Assembly: GCA_030142905.1 (NCBI GenBank)
Contig: JASJOG010000079.1
Location: forward strand, 577,001-641,000
Length of the DNA stretch: 64,000 nt
Direction: 5' to 3'
From: Heliopora coerulea
Lineage: Eukaryota; Cnidaria; Anthozoa; Scleralcyonacea; Helioporidae
In this document: positions 35,770 through 47,436 of the stretch, in pieces
Layout of the letters: each line of letters begins with the position of its first letter
Numbering within the stretch: position 1 is the stretch's first letter
The notes under the pieces: model-generated
Databases searched by the model: none
Told to the model about the DNA's origin: nothing
The model's input: the letters and a program-made list of their open reading frames with translations, nothing else
Made by a program: the position numbers and the translations under genes

Positions 35770-36680
35770 AATAAACGGTGTAACAAAGCTAAAATTAAAC
35801 TTCTTTTGTAAGAAAGAGGAATAAAACTGTCGAAATTATGAAAACTTTCATAAGAAACTTGACACATTCAAAAACATTTTTAAACTCAATGATTATCCCA
35901 CTAACTTTTTTGATAAGCGTGTTTCCTAATTTTGGCATAAAGTTTTCGTTTCGTTTCATTGCTTCACAATGTCCCCCAAAAAGTTTCCTATTTCTGACTT
36001 CCTTTCACTGGCACTCATTCTCTTCAAATCCGCACACAAATTCTTAGTCTTTGATCGTCCGCCTTTCCCTACGTCAACATTCGTTTCGTCTTTTGTCCAA
36101 CCAAACGCCTTTTCCACTTTTTCTCTTTTAAGGACAGAATTCCCAAAGGTCTGAGGTCTCATGTTGTCTACTCTTTTACGTGTCCATGCTGTACCGCATT
36201 GTATGTGGGTCAAACGACTCGCCACTTACACACACAAGTCTCGGATCATTTGGGAATCTCTGACCTTACTGGCAAAAAACGTCCAAATTCTTCACCGTCT
36301 AGCGTTCTGTCACATCTTACCGAAACTGGCCACTCGGCAGCTCTTGACGATTTCAAAATTCTTTCTTCTTGCAATTCAACCCCTGAACTTTTGATAAGAG
36401 TAAGCCTCCTAATCTCAAAACTTAAGCCATCTTTAAATGGCAATCTTAGCTCTGTTCCTCTTTCGTTATTTTAGTATTCTTACACTGTTATTTCGTATTT
36501 CCGACTTATAAGTTCCTGTAATATAATACCTCCAGCTATCTATTTATTCACTGTAAACTGTAACTATATCTCCACTCTGATGATGTTCCGTGATGTGAAG
36601 AAACGTTAGTGCACCTAATAAAACTTCATTTTTATCGTTGTCATCGCTTTATTCCGCTTTTGTGCTGGGCAATCATTTTT
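35770..36680 (+). pseudogene. Degenerate PLE fragment with GIY-YIG end
   Basis: The readable part at 36199-36474 (91 residues) starts MYVGQTTRHLHTQVSDHLGI and ends LNGNLSSVPLSLF, collinear with the C-terminus of the PLE at 18470-20668 (LYIGETICHLHARVSEH; LNAKISSLPLTLF). Upstream, 35830-36190 still shows RT-to-endonuclease linker similarity in broken frames. The 3' region holds a hammerhead-like block at 36577-36609 and TGTGCTGGGCAATC at ~36660-36676. A different PLE family from the 18-21 kb pair, clearly inactive. Confidence 0.75.
36577..36609 (+). ncRNA. Hammerhead-like motif at PLE 3' end
   Basis: CTGATGA, TTC/GAA stem, GAAAC, GTTAG followed by TGC. Same order and spacing as at 783-818; the base after GTTAGT is G, which would not fit a cleavable site. 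Confidence 0.35.
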
Positions 36681-36689
36681 ATTCTAAAA

Positions 36690-39099
36690 TTAAAATCGTT
36701 TACTGATAAAGTCCACTCAGTACTTGACAGTTTCTTCGCCGACGGCGACAAAGAGCGGGTACAACGTCTGCTGCACAAATTTTCAGATGTTTTAGACGAA
36801 AGTTTAGGCTATACGACATTACTGACACACAAGATTGATACCGGCAATAGCCCACCAATAAAACAGCAAACGCACCGTTTACCATATGTACACTAGGACG
36901 AGTCTAACCGCCAAATTGTGGAAATGTAAGAGCTAGGTTTTATACGCTATAGCACAAGTGCTTGGTCTAGCCCGGTTATCTTAGTTAAGAAAAAGAGTGA
37001 CGAGCTTCGATTATGCGTCGACTACCGCAAGCTGAATTCAGTTAAGGCTAGTTTCCATATAATCGCTGACGATCGCTGTTGATCGCCAGCGATCATGAGC
37101 GATCGACAGCGATTATATGGAAACACTTTTCAGCGATCCAGCGATCGTGAGCGATCCACAGCGATCCACGGCGATCCACGGCGATCGTCAGCGATTATAT
37201 GGAAACAAAATTCAGCGATCCAGCGATCGAAACGATCCCAAAATGCATCATTTTCTGTTGACATTGTGACGTTCAGGTATTTGTCTTCAATTGACCACGT
37301 GCTTCGAAGAAATGGAAGAAATTCATGAACGTTTATACAACCGATACTGTAAAGAGTATAAAGACAAGTTAAAAAACTCAACGCCTTGAAGGTCGTAAGC
37401 GACAAATTTGGTTTGGAACCGTCGACGGCCTGCGGTGTCTGCTGAACAATAAATATTCAGGCACAAGAAGGCGCTGGGATACAATGAATTGAGCGATCAC
37501 ATGGAAACAAACTCAAGCGATCGTTGGCGATCGTCAGCGATCCTTCGCTTCAATGATTTCAGCGATCCGGCGATCTTCAGCGATTATATGGAAACTAGCC
37601 TTTACTGCTGGCCACGCTCACCCTCCCCCCTACCTCGCATCAACGATATTGTCGACTCCTTGGGGAACCCCAAATTTTTCACCACCCTGCATTCTCTGAG
37701 CGGGTATTGGTAAATATTCGTTGCCGAACAAGATTGTCATAAAACTGTTTTAGCTTCACAGCGGATTATATGAATTCAACCGCATGCCCTTCGGCCTTTC
37801 CACTGCGCCAGCTTCTTTTCAACGCACTATGGACATTGTTTTGTCCGGATTGACCTATGTTATTTGTTTGTGCTATCTTGACGACGTGATTGTTTTTGGT
37901 CGAGATATCAACGAGCACAATGAAAGATTAGAAACAGTTTTACTTCGGCTACGAGAGCACAACCTGCACGTCAAATTATCGAAGTGTAAGATCGCAGCAC
38001 GTCAAGTTGCATTTTTAGCTCATGTTATTTCACAGGCGGGAATTCAGCAAGACCTCACTAAAATGTCGTCAGTACGGGATATACTTCGATCAACATCAGT
38101 GAAGGGAATCAGAAGCTTCTTAGGTCGCGCTGGGTATTACAGAAAATTTATCCCTGGTTTCGCTACGGTTGCTGCACCACTTGTTCACCTCAATGAAAAG
38201 AAAACGTCTTTTTCCTGGACAGACGAACACGAAAACTTTTTCTCGGTTAAAATCTTTGTTTTGTTCAGCGCCAATCGTCTGGTATCCTAGATTCGAAAAC
38301 AAATTTGCTCTCCAGACTGACGGTTCTGATTTTGGAGTATCTAGGTGCGATCTTATCATACATCGATAACAATGGACTTGAAAAAGTCGTTGGATGTAAG
38401 ACAAAGGCTTTTTCTGCGCGCAAGAAAAAGTTTTCGGTAACCGAAAAAGAGGCCTACGCCATTGTTTTCGGAACTCAGCAGTTTCAAGTTTACTTGCTTG
38501 GGCGCCATTTTCGAATAGTTGCGGACCATAATGCGTCACGCACGCTTCATACCATGGAACCTACAGGCCATGGAACCTAATCAGCAAGAGTTCGAATTTT
38601 CCGTTGAACATAGGGCAGGTCGTCTGCATAATAATGCTGGCGCATTGTCTAGACGAGTTCAATCACAGTCCGATGCACCGATCCAAATAGTGCGGCCAAA
38701 ATAAAACCTTATGAAGACTCCCTGCCCACAACCATGCTAGCGCACAGTTCCGTAGGTACAGTAAGGACTACAATGCGCGTTAAATTGTCAAGCGGACGAA
38801 CTGTCATAATAACCTTCGAAGGTGTAAAACCGCGTCAAACTGACTCGACTAGGGCTCTTGTTACAACCCCGCCTACATTTATCAACAGCAATTTAGTTCC
38901 AAGTCGTAACGAAAACGCCCAAGTGCCAAAAAGGGAATCCTGTGCTGTATCGGTTAACCCCTCGATTAACCTTCTTGAAGCACAAGAAAGTGACTCCGAA
39001 GTCTCGAAAATCATTGAAGTGAAAAACCGAGGGTTCACAACAGCTCCGATAGAAAGAACTGACGATCAAAATTTTAAAATTTTCTTTAGTCATTGGTAA
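36690..39099 (+). pseudogene. Ty3-type LTR retrotransposon pol fragment, broken and interrupted
   Basis: Order of parts: a protease-RT linker and the start of RT (36690-37041, with [20 protein letters not shown]); a MITE (37045-37601); the RT core 37605-38290 with FFTTLHSLSGYW, MPFGLSTAPASFQRTMD, the catalytic box CYLDDVIVF, and GIRSFLGRAGYYRKFIPGF; then an RNase H region (TDGSDFG, SVTEKEAYAIVFGTQQF, VEHRAGRLHNNAGALSRR) spread over several frames to ~38700; and a C-terminal linker to 39099. Stops and frameshifts occur throughout. No integrase, gag or LTR is visible next to it. An old inactive copy. Confidence 0.85.
37045..37601. mobile_element. PIF/Harbinger-like MITE inside the Ty3-type RT
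   Basis: Perfect 25-bp terminal inverted repeats starting AGGCTAGTTTCCATATAATC, flanked by TTA at 37042-37044 and 37602-37604 (3-bp TWA target, typical of PIF/Harbinger). The 557-bp interior is full of GCGATC/AGCGATCC words, and partial copies of the terminal sequence recur at ~37104, ~37187 and ~37487. It splits the RT between [10 protein letters not shown] and the downstream part, so it arrived after the retrotransposon. Confidence 0.85.
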
Positions 39100-39394
39100 C
39101 CTACATCCTTACCTTACTTCGGAATCTGATTCGTCACTTTAGTAGTTCGGAACCTGATTTTATGATTTTAGCACCTCAGAATAGGTCAAAAACAGAGATA
39201 AATAAAAAAATTAAATTGAACAGCCATTCCACAGAAATGACACATCAGTGCAAAAAAATTAAATTAACATTATAGCATCTATGACACCATTTTTGAGTGC
39301 TACAATCCTTTGCCCTTGTGGAATGGAAAAAAAAATGATGACAATCACCCAAGTGCATTGCAGGAATGAAAGGAAGAACGTGGATAATTATGCA

Positions 39395-40418
39395 GCCATT
39401 CCACAGAAATGACTCATCATATCAAAAAAATAAAATCAACACATGAGCCAAATAATCTATAGATATTTATAGTATAAGACTCTATTTGAGACAAGAATTA
39501 TTGTCATCCAAATCCACTGTCAAGCATTATGGGGTCATGGTAAATAACAAAGACATCAATATGTTGATTACACCCATAATTCTTCTGTCGAAAATAAATA
39601 GCCCTGCATACTTGTGAAAAACTTTATTTTCCTTTTTTGGCACAAAATCAGTTAACTTACGATCACTGTAACTAGACTCTATGATTGAAGTTTTCATATA
39701 GATAAAAATATTTGCACAAGGCGGCATTGAAAACACCCTCATCTTTCTGTCACGTGAGTCAAAAAGTTAAGGTGGAAAGTTCTGTAATTCCTTATCCTTT
39801 TGAACTTACTCTGAAATTTTTCCATAACTTGGTTGTCTCATTAAGGGTCACTATCACTACTAATATTAATTCAATATGACCTTTCATTCTAGAAATAAAT
39901 CACCCTCAAGTTTGGTCACGTGAGTCACAAAGAGGCAGTAGTCACATGCGTCACATTTAGGTGTTTGGCTCGCTATACATACCTTACTACATTTAGACAA
40001 ATAGGAGTTAAATAAAACATTCTCCAAGGTGTAAAATAATTATTTTATAAAAAATAATTATTTTTATAATATTAATAATATTTATAATTAAATAATTATA
40101 AAAATTTTATGTATAATAAATGTTCTTGCTTGCTGTATCCTGAATATTGTTAATATATTGCCAGGAAATTTAACTGAAGCACCATTAACCCATATTTTCA
40201 TATTTGTGCCTGTCACGTGAGTCACATACACAAATCTTGTGATCTTGGACACCTAAACACTGCTTTCAGGAACCAAGACTATGAAGTTAAATGTCTTCAT
40301 GTAGGTCTTCTTTTCTAAACCCAAGTTTGGTTCTAAGTAGCAAAGGGGTTTAAAAAATACCATATTTATCTCCAAAATTTGGTGACTTTGTCACGTGAGT
40401 CACGGTGGAATTGGTGTA
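39395..40418. other. Unit 2-specific segment with four GTCACGTGAGTCA motifs
   Basis: Absent from unit 1 between 15320 and 15325. GTCACGTGAGTCA occurs at 39749, 39915, 40212 and 40390. Each joins a palindromic CACGTG E-box to a TGAGTCA AP-1-type site. Flanks are loosely similar (ACCCTCAAGTTTGGTCACG). No ORF of note; 40030-40110 is very AT-rich. Confidence 0.5.
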
Positions 40419-40607
40419 TGTATTATTTAGGGCAAATATTGCTACTTTATGATAAAAAGATTCTATTTCTTGATACAGGACTACATTTCTGCATTATTTT
40501 ATGATTTCATCGAACTATTGCTATTTAATAACTTATTTCAAATTTCAAGATTAGGTATTGCCTTCTTATTAGCTAAAAGTAAAAACACCCTCATGTCAGA
40601 GTCATGC

Positions 40608-40815
40608 AAGTTGTTGTACGGTCTCCGACTGCAAGGCTGGCATTTGTCAAGCAAAAAGAACAAAGTTGTTGTACGGTCTTTTGCAGGAGCTAGGATCAAT
40701 GACTTATATCATTACCTTGTACCAAGTTTAGAAACCAAACCGGATCGTGTAATTCTTCATATTGGGACGAATGATCTCAAGAACTATGAAGCAAGGAATC
40801 TATTCTTTAATTGTG
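40608..40815 (+). pseudogene. SGNH-hydrolase-like fragment of a retroelement
   Basis: Frame reads KLLYGLRLQGWHL, KVVVRSFAGARINDLYHYL and RVILHIGTNDLKNYEA. HIGTND matches the GTND block of SGNH/GDSL hydrolases, a domain known from ORF1 proteins of CR1-type LINEs and other invertebrate retroelements. N-terminal GDS block and C-terminal DxxH are missing. It runs directly into a PLE-like hammerhead end at 40821, so it may be a piece of a chimeric element. Replaces 15507-15985 of unit 1. Confidence 0.55.
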
Positions 40816-40820
40816 AGGTG

Positions 40821-40850
40821 CTGAAGAAGGGGCCGGTCCCCGAAACGTAA
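40821..40850 (+). ncRNA. Hammerhead-like motif at element end
   Basis: CTGAAGA, stem GGGG-CCGGT-CCCC, GAAAC, GTAAG. The stem II is strong. It is followed by AATAAAGTTTTTAGGACG and the GT microsatellite. Confidence 0.45.
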
Positions 40851-40893
40851 GTTGTATATTCTTTTTTAATAAAGTTTTTAGGACGATTATATA

Positions 40894-40895
<2 letters not shown>

Positions 40896-40929
<34 letters not shown>

Positions 40930-40947
40930 TGCGTGCGTGCGTGTGAG
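40896..40947. repeat. GT microsatellite
   Basis: Pure (GT)n to about 40925, then GTAC and (GTGC)n. Sits at the junction where the SGNH/hammerhead fragment meets duplication unit 2. Confidence 0.95.
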
Positions 40948-40955
40948 TTTTTCTG

Positions 40956-43440
40956 AAATACACACTGGGACCATAAGTGGCCATGAATTTTACTATAAGT
41001 ATAATTTCATTTCATGATGGCCATTTTTCCTTTAAAGAAGGCCATCACCACAATGACCATGATGAAATTTTTGCTTTGCTGTATACTTTCCAGATGACTC
41101 TTTCATGGCTGTTTCTTGTGAAATTCCAAGAGTAGCAAAAAGCAATCATTATATAATTTCCACCAATAATACAGTAGTGATTCAATCTTCATATTATTAT
41201 GTGCCAAACATCTTTAATAATTTTGTAATATGTCAACTCATCAACGGGCATGGTTTCAGTCTCTTTGACAAGTAAAATATTCTGGGATAAGCTAGAGTAC
41301 AATACTAAAGTGCACCCTTACCCCTTCAAGGGTTAAACTACTCAAATTGACATAGGCTATGGGTAAGCACTCCAACAAAAGAATAGTGCATTTTGTACTG
41401 TAACTATATAAAAGTATTGCAACGTTGAGATATGTTCAACCCGACACATGATTTTTACAGTACCATGTGGCTTATAGGAACCTTGAGATATCCAATGTTT
41501 AACAGTATATATACCAATGTATAAACTAAATATATACCATATGACCAATGTATAAATAATAATCACATTTTAAATGTCAGTAGATCTCAGTCATCAATAA
41601 AGAAAAGCAGCAGCATGCCATTGCAGTAACAGATATAGGTAGTTAGATGACATCTTCCCAAATTTGGGCATTTAGGATATACATTTCTCCCTATATGCCG
41701 ACATACACACTGCAAGCAAATTACATTATAACTTTATTACTGGAGGTCATTTTCAATTACATGTACATGTAACTGGTAGCTCTGGTGGCCTTTGTATTGT
41801 ACAAGCCTTTGGAAAATTTATTCAATATATTGACTGAGTTGTCATTAAATTCAAGCTTTACTGGTACAGATTTCATGAAACTCTATATTTTTCTGGCACC
41901 TCTATAAATCAAGGGAGTTTACAACAAATCTAAACCTGAATTACACTGCTTTGAAAATAATATTCAAGGACTATTCTACTCACTTGCCCATTTCCATTTG
42001 GCTAGTAATTTTTTTGTAAATACGGCAATAAAAAATTCTATTATCTGAGCATGCCGAAAATAGACGACTGAGTTGGCTTTGGTACACTTGCATGATAAAC
42101 CCAGCTAATCCATTGATTAACACTGGTAGAAAAGCAATCTGTCCCTGTTAATGTGCAAATCTTTCTCATATGAAGAGTTTTCCATGGGAGCTTTTCCCAT
42201 TTATTGAGAAAATATTGTGTTGCATGTAATTTAAAAAATTTATTCCCAGCTTGTTTTGTTGGAACAAAATAATATGTAATTTGGACATTACATGCTGTTA
42301 ACTAAAACCATTCACAAACAATCAGATGTACTGACTAAATAAAAATAAGATTTTCCTTTGTTGGACACCTCCATGCATTGTAATATCCACACTTTGGTTT
42401 GATTGATAAATCTGCCCTATCTATAAATTCATCCTGATTGCTTGGAATCACCTCCCTCCAAGATCACTTGCCGAGATCAGTTAAGAACAATGAATTAATC
42501 TTGTGATAAATTGTCAGTGAAAGATATAAAATCTCCAATTCAATGTATATACCAGTTTGTAGTCAGTTAAAGTACTGTAAACGTTTACTAAAAAGAATCA
42601 AATGTGAAAAGGTATCGTTAACACTGTTGACCATTCCAAATTTGTCTTGCATTCATCTTTACTTCTGAACACGAAAGCTGCTAATCTTCGAAGATTTTTC
42701 ATGCTCTTTTTCTTTAAATTGTCCACGGCAAAATTGGCTTTTGGTCAATTGGCCAAAATATTACTGGTTCAAAAATAAATTTTCACCCAACCTGGTATTT
42801 ACCAGTACGGGATTTCAGTTATTGTATACTTTATAACATTGTGGACTGGTTAAGGAAACTCGCAGAAAAGAAACGTTGCGATTTATCGATGTTGTTTATG
42901 CAGACAAAGCAACCGCATTTTCTGAATGATTTCTGGGCGATCGAAATCTAGGCACCTATTCATGTCGTGATACTATGAAATTAAAGGAAACAAGCAATGG
43001 ATTGTCTCATACTAGTACGACAATCACATTACCACATACTTTGAATGAAAGCTGACTATTTTTAGTTAGTACACACTGGATCACCTCTCTCCACACAAAT
43101 TTAAATTAACCACTTACTGATATTCATGATACCTCTGATCTTCGCTTCGGTGTAATGAGCCTTCGACAAAAATTGCAAAGCCATAATCGTCAAAACCGGT
43201 TACCTCAGGTCTGTTTGACAGCATAATGAAAAACTAACAGGGCTGTACTCTCCAAAACATCAAGCTATAGCACATGTAAACCGAAAACAGTAGGCTTACA
43301 TTCAGAAACAAAATTTGTAATTTAAAACTAACCGCCACATGCCACCTGCGTGGATACAGTCACAGACCACTTGATTCGAGCATCACCAAAGACACCTGGG
43401 ATAAAAATCCCGGCCTAGTCAATTTCTGGCAACCCTTCTA
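40956..43440. other. Non-coding left part of unit 2
   Basis: Follows 15985-17995 of unit 1 closely. Extra sequence at ~41494-41650 and ~42576-42900 is not in unit 1; neither has recognisable ends. No gene. Confidence 0.5.
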
Positions 43441-43499
43441 TGAATTTAGTAGAAACTTGGTCGAGTACTATTGCAAATGCTGCATTCTGATTGGGTATG

Positions 43500-43535
43500 C
43501 TACTCGTTATCTATTCGTCGATAGATAGCGAGTAG
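43500..43535. repeat. Hairpin near the 5' end of the Crypton-like element
   Basis: CTACTCGTTATCTATTCG faces TCGATAGATAGCGAGTAG, an imperfect palindrome of 36 bases. Confidence 0.6.
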
Positions 43536-43568
43536 GGAACAACTATCTCCTCGGCGCGTTTTTTAAAA

Positions 43569-44992
43569 ATGGCTTCCGCCTCTCGTTTTTGTGAAGTTTC
43601 TGAAGACGAAATAAAATGCTTGCTTGAAGGTGCAATCCCAGAGAAGACGAAAAATGATACAAAATACGGTGTTAAATATTTAAAGGTAAGTTAAAAACAA
43701 GTAGCTGAAGTGCAACAAATCTCGTTGGCATTTTTTATAGTAAACAAGAAAACGATATAGTGAACAAGAAAAACAACTTATATTTATTTTAGAATGGTTT
43801 GCTAGTCAAAGCAACTTCACGGTTCCTATTGAACAGCAGTCTAAATTGGGGTTGAATAAATGTCTTCAACTTTTTTATGCCTCCGTTCGCAAAAAAAATG
43901 GGACATTTTTTAAAGTTGCTTCCTTGAAAGCTATTCGACCTACAATTGACCGGTACCTCAGACAAGCGACAAATAACAAACCCTGGTCAATAGTTGGCGA
44001 CCCAGAGTCCAGCATGGCAAATAAAACTCTCAACGCTGTTTACATCAACATGATGAAGGAGGGGAAAATAGGTCCCGTAGTCCATAAACAACCAGTAACA
44101 AGGGAACAACTACAGCAGTTATTCAACACTGGACAACTTGGCGAAGCTGAAACAACTGATCCGTCTCAACTCCTCCAAACGGCCTGGTTCTACATCACAC
44201 TGTATTTGGCAAGAGAGGTCGAGAAAATCAACTAAAATTGTAGAAGCAAATGTTGGTTCTTCTAAAACCTCCAAGCAAAACAAAATACTACGAACTTCGG
44301 AGGGACTTACCTGGGGCAATGTTGGCAACAAAGAACCATCAAAGAGATCTCGACGACAGCGCAGACGAGTAAGACGGGAAAATGTTTGAAGCGCCAAAGT
44401 CTAGTCGTTGCCCGGTAAATACTCTGGAAAATTACCTCAAGCACTTGAATCCAGCTGAAGAGAGCCTTTTCCAGCGGCCAAGACCACTCTCAGGCAAATT
44501 CAACCCAGATATTGACCAGGTATGGTTTTGCCAAGTACCAGTGGGTCAGAGCGTCCTCATTAACATGATGAAATCTACGAGTCAAAAGGCAGGTATCGAG
44601 CCTCATCTAACCAACCATTGTGTTCGGGCGACGTCGGTTACTGTACTATCAGACAACAACGTGGTGGCAAGACATAAAATCTGTTACAGGCCATAAGTCT
44701 GATCAGTCAATCGAATCGTAGTGTTCGCCCGTCTTTTCGTCAAAAGGAAAATATGTCGAACATCCTAAGCCGTTTCATAAGTAACGAAGAGGAGCAATCT
44801 CTTGTCGTCCATAACTCCTCCATTCTGTCCAGTAAGGATTCCTCAGTTTGCAGTTCCCAGGCTTTTCAGAGTCAATCTTCTGTTCAACAATCCAACCAGA
44901 AAGTTGAAATCAAAGCAACAAACAACTTCAACCAACCTCAACCATTCAATTTTCACAACTGCTCTGTTTCTATTGTGAACAACTATCGATGA
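43569..44992 (+). pseudogene. Crypton-type tyrosine recombinase (DUF3504-like), broken
   Basis: Exon 1 (43569-43686) starts MASASRFCEVSEDEIKCLLE and ends at a GTAAGT donor; exon 2 begins near 43793 after TTTATTTTAG with WFASQSNFTVPIEQQSK. The 43846-44235 part has FYASVRKKNGTFFKVASLKA and RPTIDRYLRQ, typical of QRICH1/ZMYM-type domains derived from Cryptons. The C-terminal part (44382-44696) has [29 protein letters not shown] and [19 protein letters not shown], the H-x-x-R region. Frameshifts occur near 44140-44240, 44389 and 44685. In the frame with [13 protein letters not shown] the expected catalytic Tyr is TAG at 44719-44721. A Ser/Gln/Asn-rich tail follows to 44992. Family match is strong; inactivity is clear. 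Confidence 0.8.
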
Positions 44993-45273
44993 ACAACTTT
45001 ACCGCCAAGACAGCTCTCCTTTTTGTAAAGTCCATCCTACTTTTACAACAATCACGCTGTTTTTTTGTATTTTAGATCTTCTTAAACTTCATCAACCTGA
45101 CTACTTTGGAGAGTTTAAAAAAAACAATTTGAATCTTTGTTCTAAAGCGCATGACAGTTCCAAGTCCAGAATCATTCGCGCGTGATGCTCACGTGTCGTT
45201 TTAATGTTATTTATTACGAAGAAATTATCAAAAAGCCTTTTGAAATGTTCTTTCCAAAGTGTGATTCTACTAA

Positions 45274-45380
45274 AACAATTAGATTATTCGCTCTCGATTT
45301 CTATGAGGCGATAGTTGACTCGGGCTTCGCCCTCGTCAACTATCACCTTAGACAAATCGAGAGCGAATAATCTAATTGTT
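45274..45380. repeat. 107-bp palindrome at the 3' end of the Crypton-like element
   Basis: Arms of 27 bases (AACAATTAGATTATTCGCTC and onward, 45274-45300) match 45354-45380 inverted; an inner pair GATAGTTGAC/GTCAACTATC closes a GGGCTTCGCCC loop. Confidence 0.85.
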
Positions 45381-47154
45381 AAATATCAATAAATTATAAA
45401 TGTCTAAAAACCATTATATTTTTATCGCTTACACTTCTTTCTATGATTGTAATAGTTTTCTGGCTTTCAAAGTTTATTTTGATACTATTTCAATAATGGT
45501 CGAATCCCACAGATGAAGAAAGCAAGGGTGTTTCGTAACCACTTATTACCTTAATACCTCCTGTCCGGGATGTCTTCCCTTACCGAGTATAATCGTCCGG
45601 CGTTGGCCAGAGTAAAATGAAAACCCCGTTTACACTGTAACATTCTGAGCACGGCACGGCAAATTTCGGCAACGACAAGGAGAATTAGCTTAAGATAGAT
45701 GAATCAAGCCCCTAAAACATAAAAAACTGCATCCATCATTACTACTAGAAATACTTGCACGCAACAACCCCTCGCCCACCCTACCAATATATCTCTCGAG
45801 AATCCAAGTAACAGTAATAATTTTTCAAAATTGTTAAGAGACAAATCTCCCTTACTATAATTCGAAAAAGGTATGCAACATAAGAAAAACACAACATTTG
45901 CACACGAATATTAACAACCCAAACTGAAAATTGTTTTATATTTAAACTGTTTGTCGTCATATTTACGTTTAAAAGCTTGACTCCGTTTTATTGTAACAAA
46001 ACGTTTGGAGAGAATAACCTTTAACGGTTTTACAAATAATGGAATCCATTCCGACAATTCTTCTACTAAACAATGTATGTTCGTATCAAGACCCTGCATT
46101 AGTTGCGATCTTGATCGTGTCGTTTTTGGATGAAACTTATCACTTTTTTTCACTTTGAAGAAAGACACTTCAATAGATGGCAACACTTTTCGCCTTAAAA
46201 GCGGAGCATTCTCATAGGTTACAGGTAGGATACCAACATTACGCATAGCTTATGATTGAAAAAAATTTTTTTTTGTATTAAAAAACTGATAAATCCTACA
46301 TTGTCTTAAAGTTAATTGCAAATTTCTAGTAGAAGTGCTATGATGAAGATTTATGCTAAGTATTCATCCGGAGGTAGAACACTGTTGAAGAAGATGAAAC
46401 GAGTTACGAAACGGACGAAATAAACAAACATGAAGGAGTTCTGCATTTTTATCGCTGACCAAAAATTGGAAAATACAAAACATAAAACAAAATAAGACAA
46501 GCAAACCTTGTGCAAGTTTTGTCAAAACAAGAAAGACAAGAGGGAAGTAAAAGACGTACTTTTTCCACAATAAAACATCAAGAAAAAAGAAAAATGGCGT
46601 ACAAACCGGCAACTCTTGCATATTTTCAACTAAGCATTCAGTGGCACCTCAGTACAAAGGGTTCAACGATAAATTTACACAAAGATGACTTTAAGCTTTC
46701 TTGAGAGGTTTTAAAATCGTGATCAAAACATTCCAGGTCGGATACGGTAAAGGTAATCATGCACAAATCACTGTCGAAGTGAGAAAGACTGAAGAGGACA
46801 ACTGTTTTGCCAAAGGATAATTTGGTGACCAAAACAAGTAGCTTTGCAGTGAGTTACCTGGTGGTTGTTTACCTTACATTTTTGTTTCGAGCCAAAAATA
46901 CATCCCAACGTCTTCAGTGGGGCGACATTTCATAGGGAAAAATTCCTGCATGCAGCGATGAAATCTTTGTGTGGAAAGCGGAGAAAGCATCCAAAGACTG
47001 TCATGACCTGGACAACTCTTCTGGACGGTGAGTGCGCTATCCCACTTCTCAAGCAGTTGACCATGAACGCTGTTTGGTTAAATACTGCAAAATGTCCAAA
47101 AGTAATCGTCCTACAGAGATGAATGAACCACAATCTTCATCCTACTTTACCAAC

Positions 47155-47345
47155 AAACACCAGCAAAATCCAGGCGATAATATTTGGTAAAAGAAGTCTC
47201 CCTTAGGGAAGAATGAAGTCGGGAAGCTACTTTTCAAAGCTGTTCAAAACAATTCCGTTCGCAGAACTTGTATTTCAAAGCTACTCGATTCAGACGTACC
47301 TGTGATTGTGCAGCTCAGGCAAGTGGTTACCAGAACGTGAAATGT
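47155..47345 (+). pseudogene. Degenerate Crypton-type recombinase fragment
   Basis: Reads SPLGKNEVGKLLFKAVQ, NNSVRRTCISKLLDSDVPV and then a damaged region before a stop. This follows the order WFxxxPLGxNxIGxFL ... HSxRKTxISRLLDxxVP of Crypton/QRICH1-like domains, with the catalytic His lost and a deletion between blocks. Different family from the element at 43441-45380. ORF 46865-47122 upstream may belong to it, but no motif proves it. Confidence 0.5.
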
Positions 47346-47436
47346 CCCAAGATTTATACAAAGCGGCATCTATTCAACTTCAGCGAAGAATGTCGTTTTA
47401 ATACACTTGGTCGCTTGGCAAATGTCCTGACAAGCA

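Larger units (their letters stand above)
43441..45380 (+). mobile_element. Crypton-like element (tyrosine recombinase DNA transposon)
   Basis: Unit 1 has the empty site at ~17995 (GGCAACCCCTCTAGCAAATG...), where unit 2 carries 1.94 kb with a Crypton-type recombinase gene. No inverted terminal repeats, as expected for Cryptons, but a hairpin lies near each end (43500-43535 and 45274-45380). Probably inserted, or kept, only after the duplication. Confidence 0.75.

Noticed and set aside
36690..39099. Active LTR retrotransposon
   Set aside because: Multiple frameshifts and stops, a MITE insertion, and no visible LTRs, gag or integrase.
46865..47122. Independent 85-residue gene
   Set aside because: Lies directly before Crypton-type motifs and has no promoter or domain of its own; more likely part of that degraded element.
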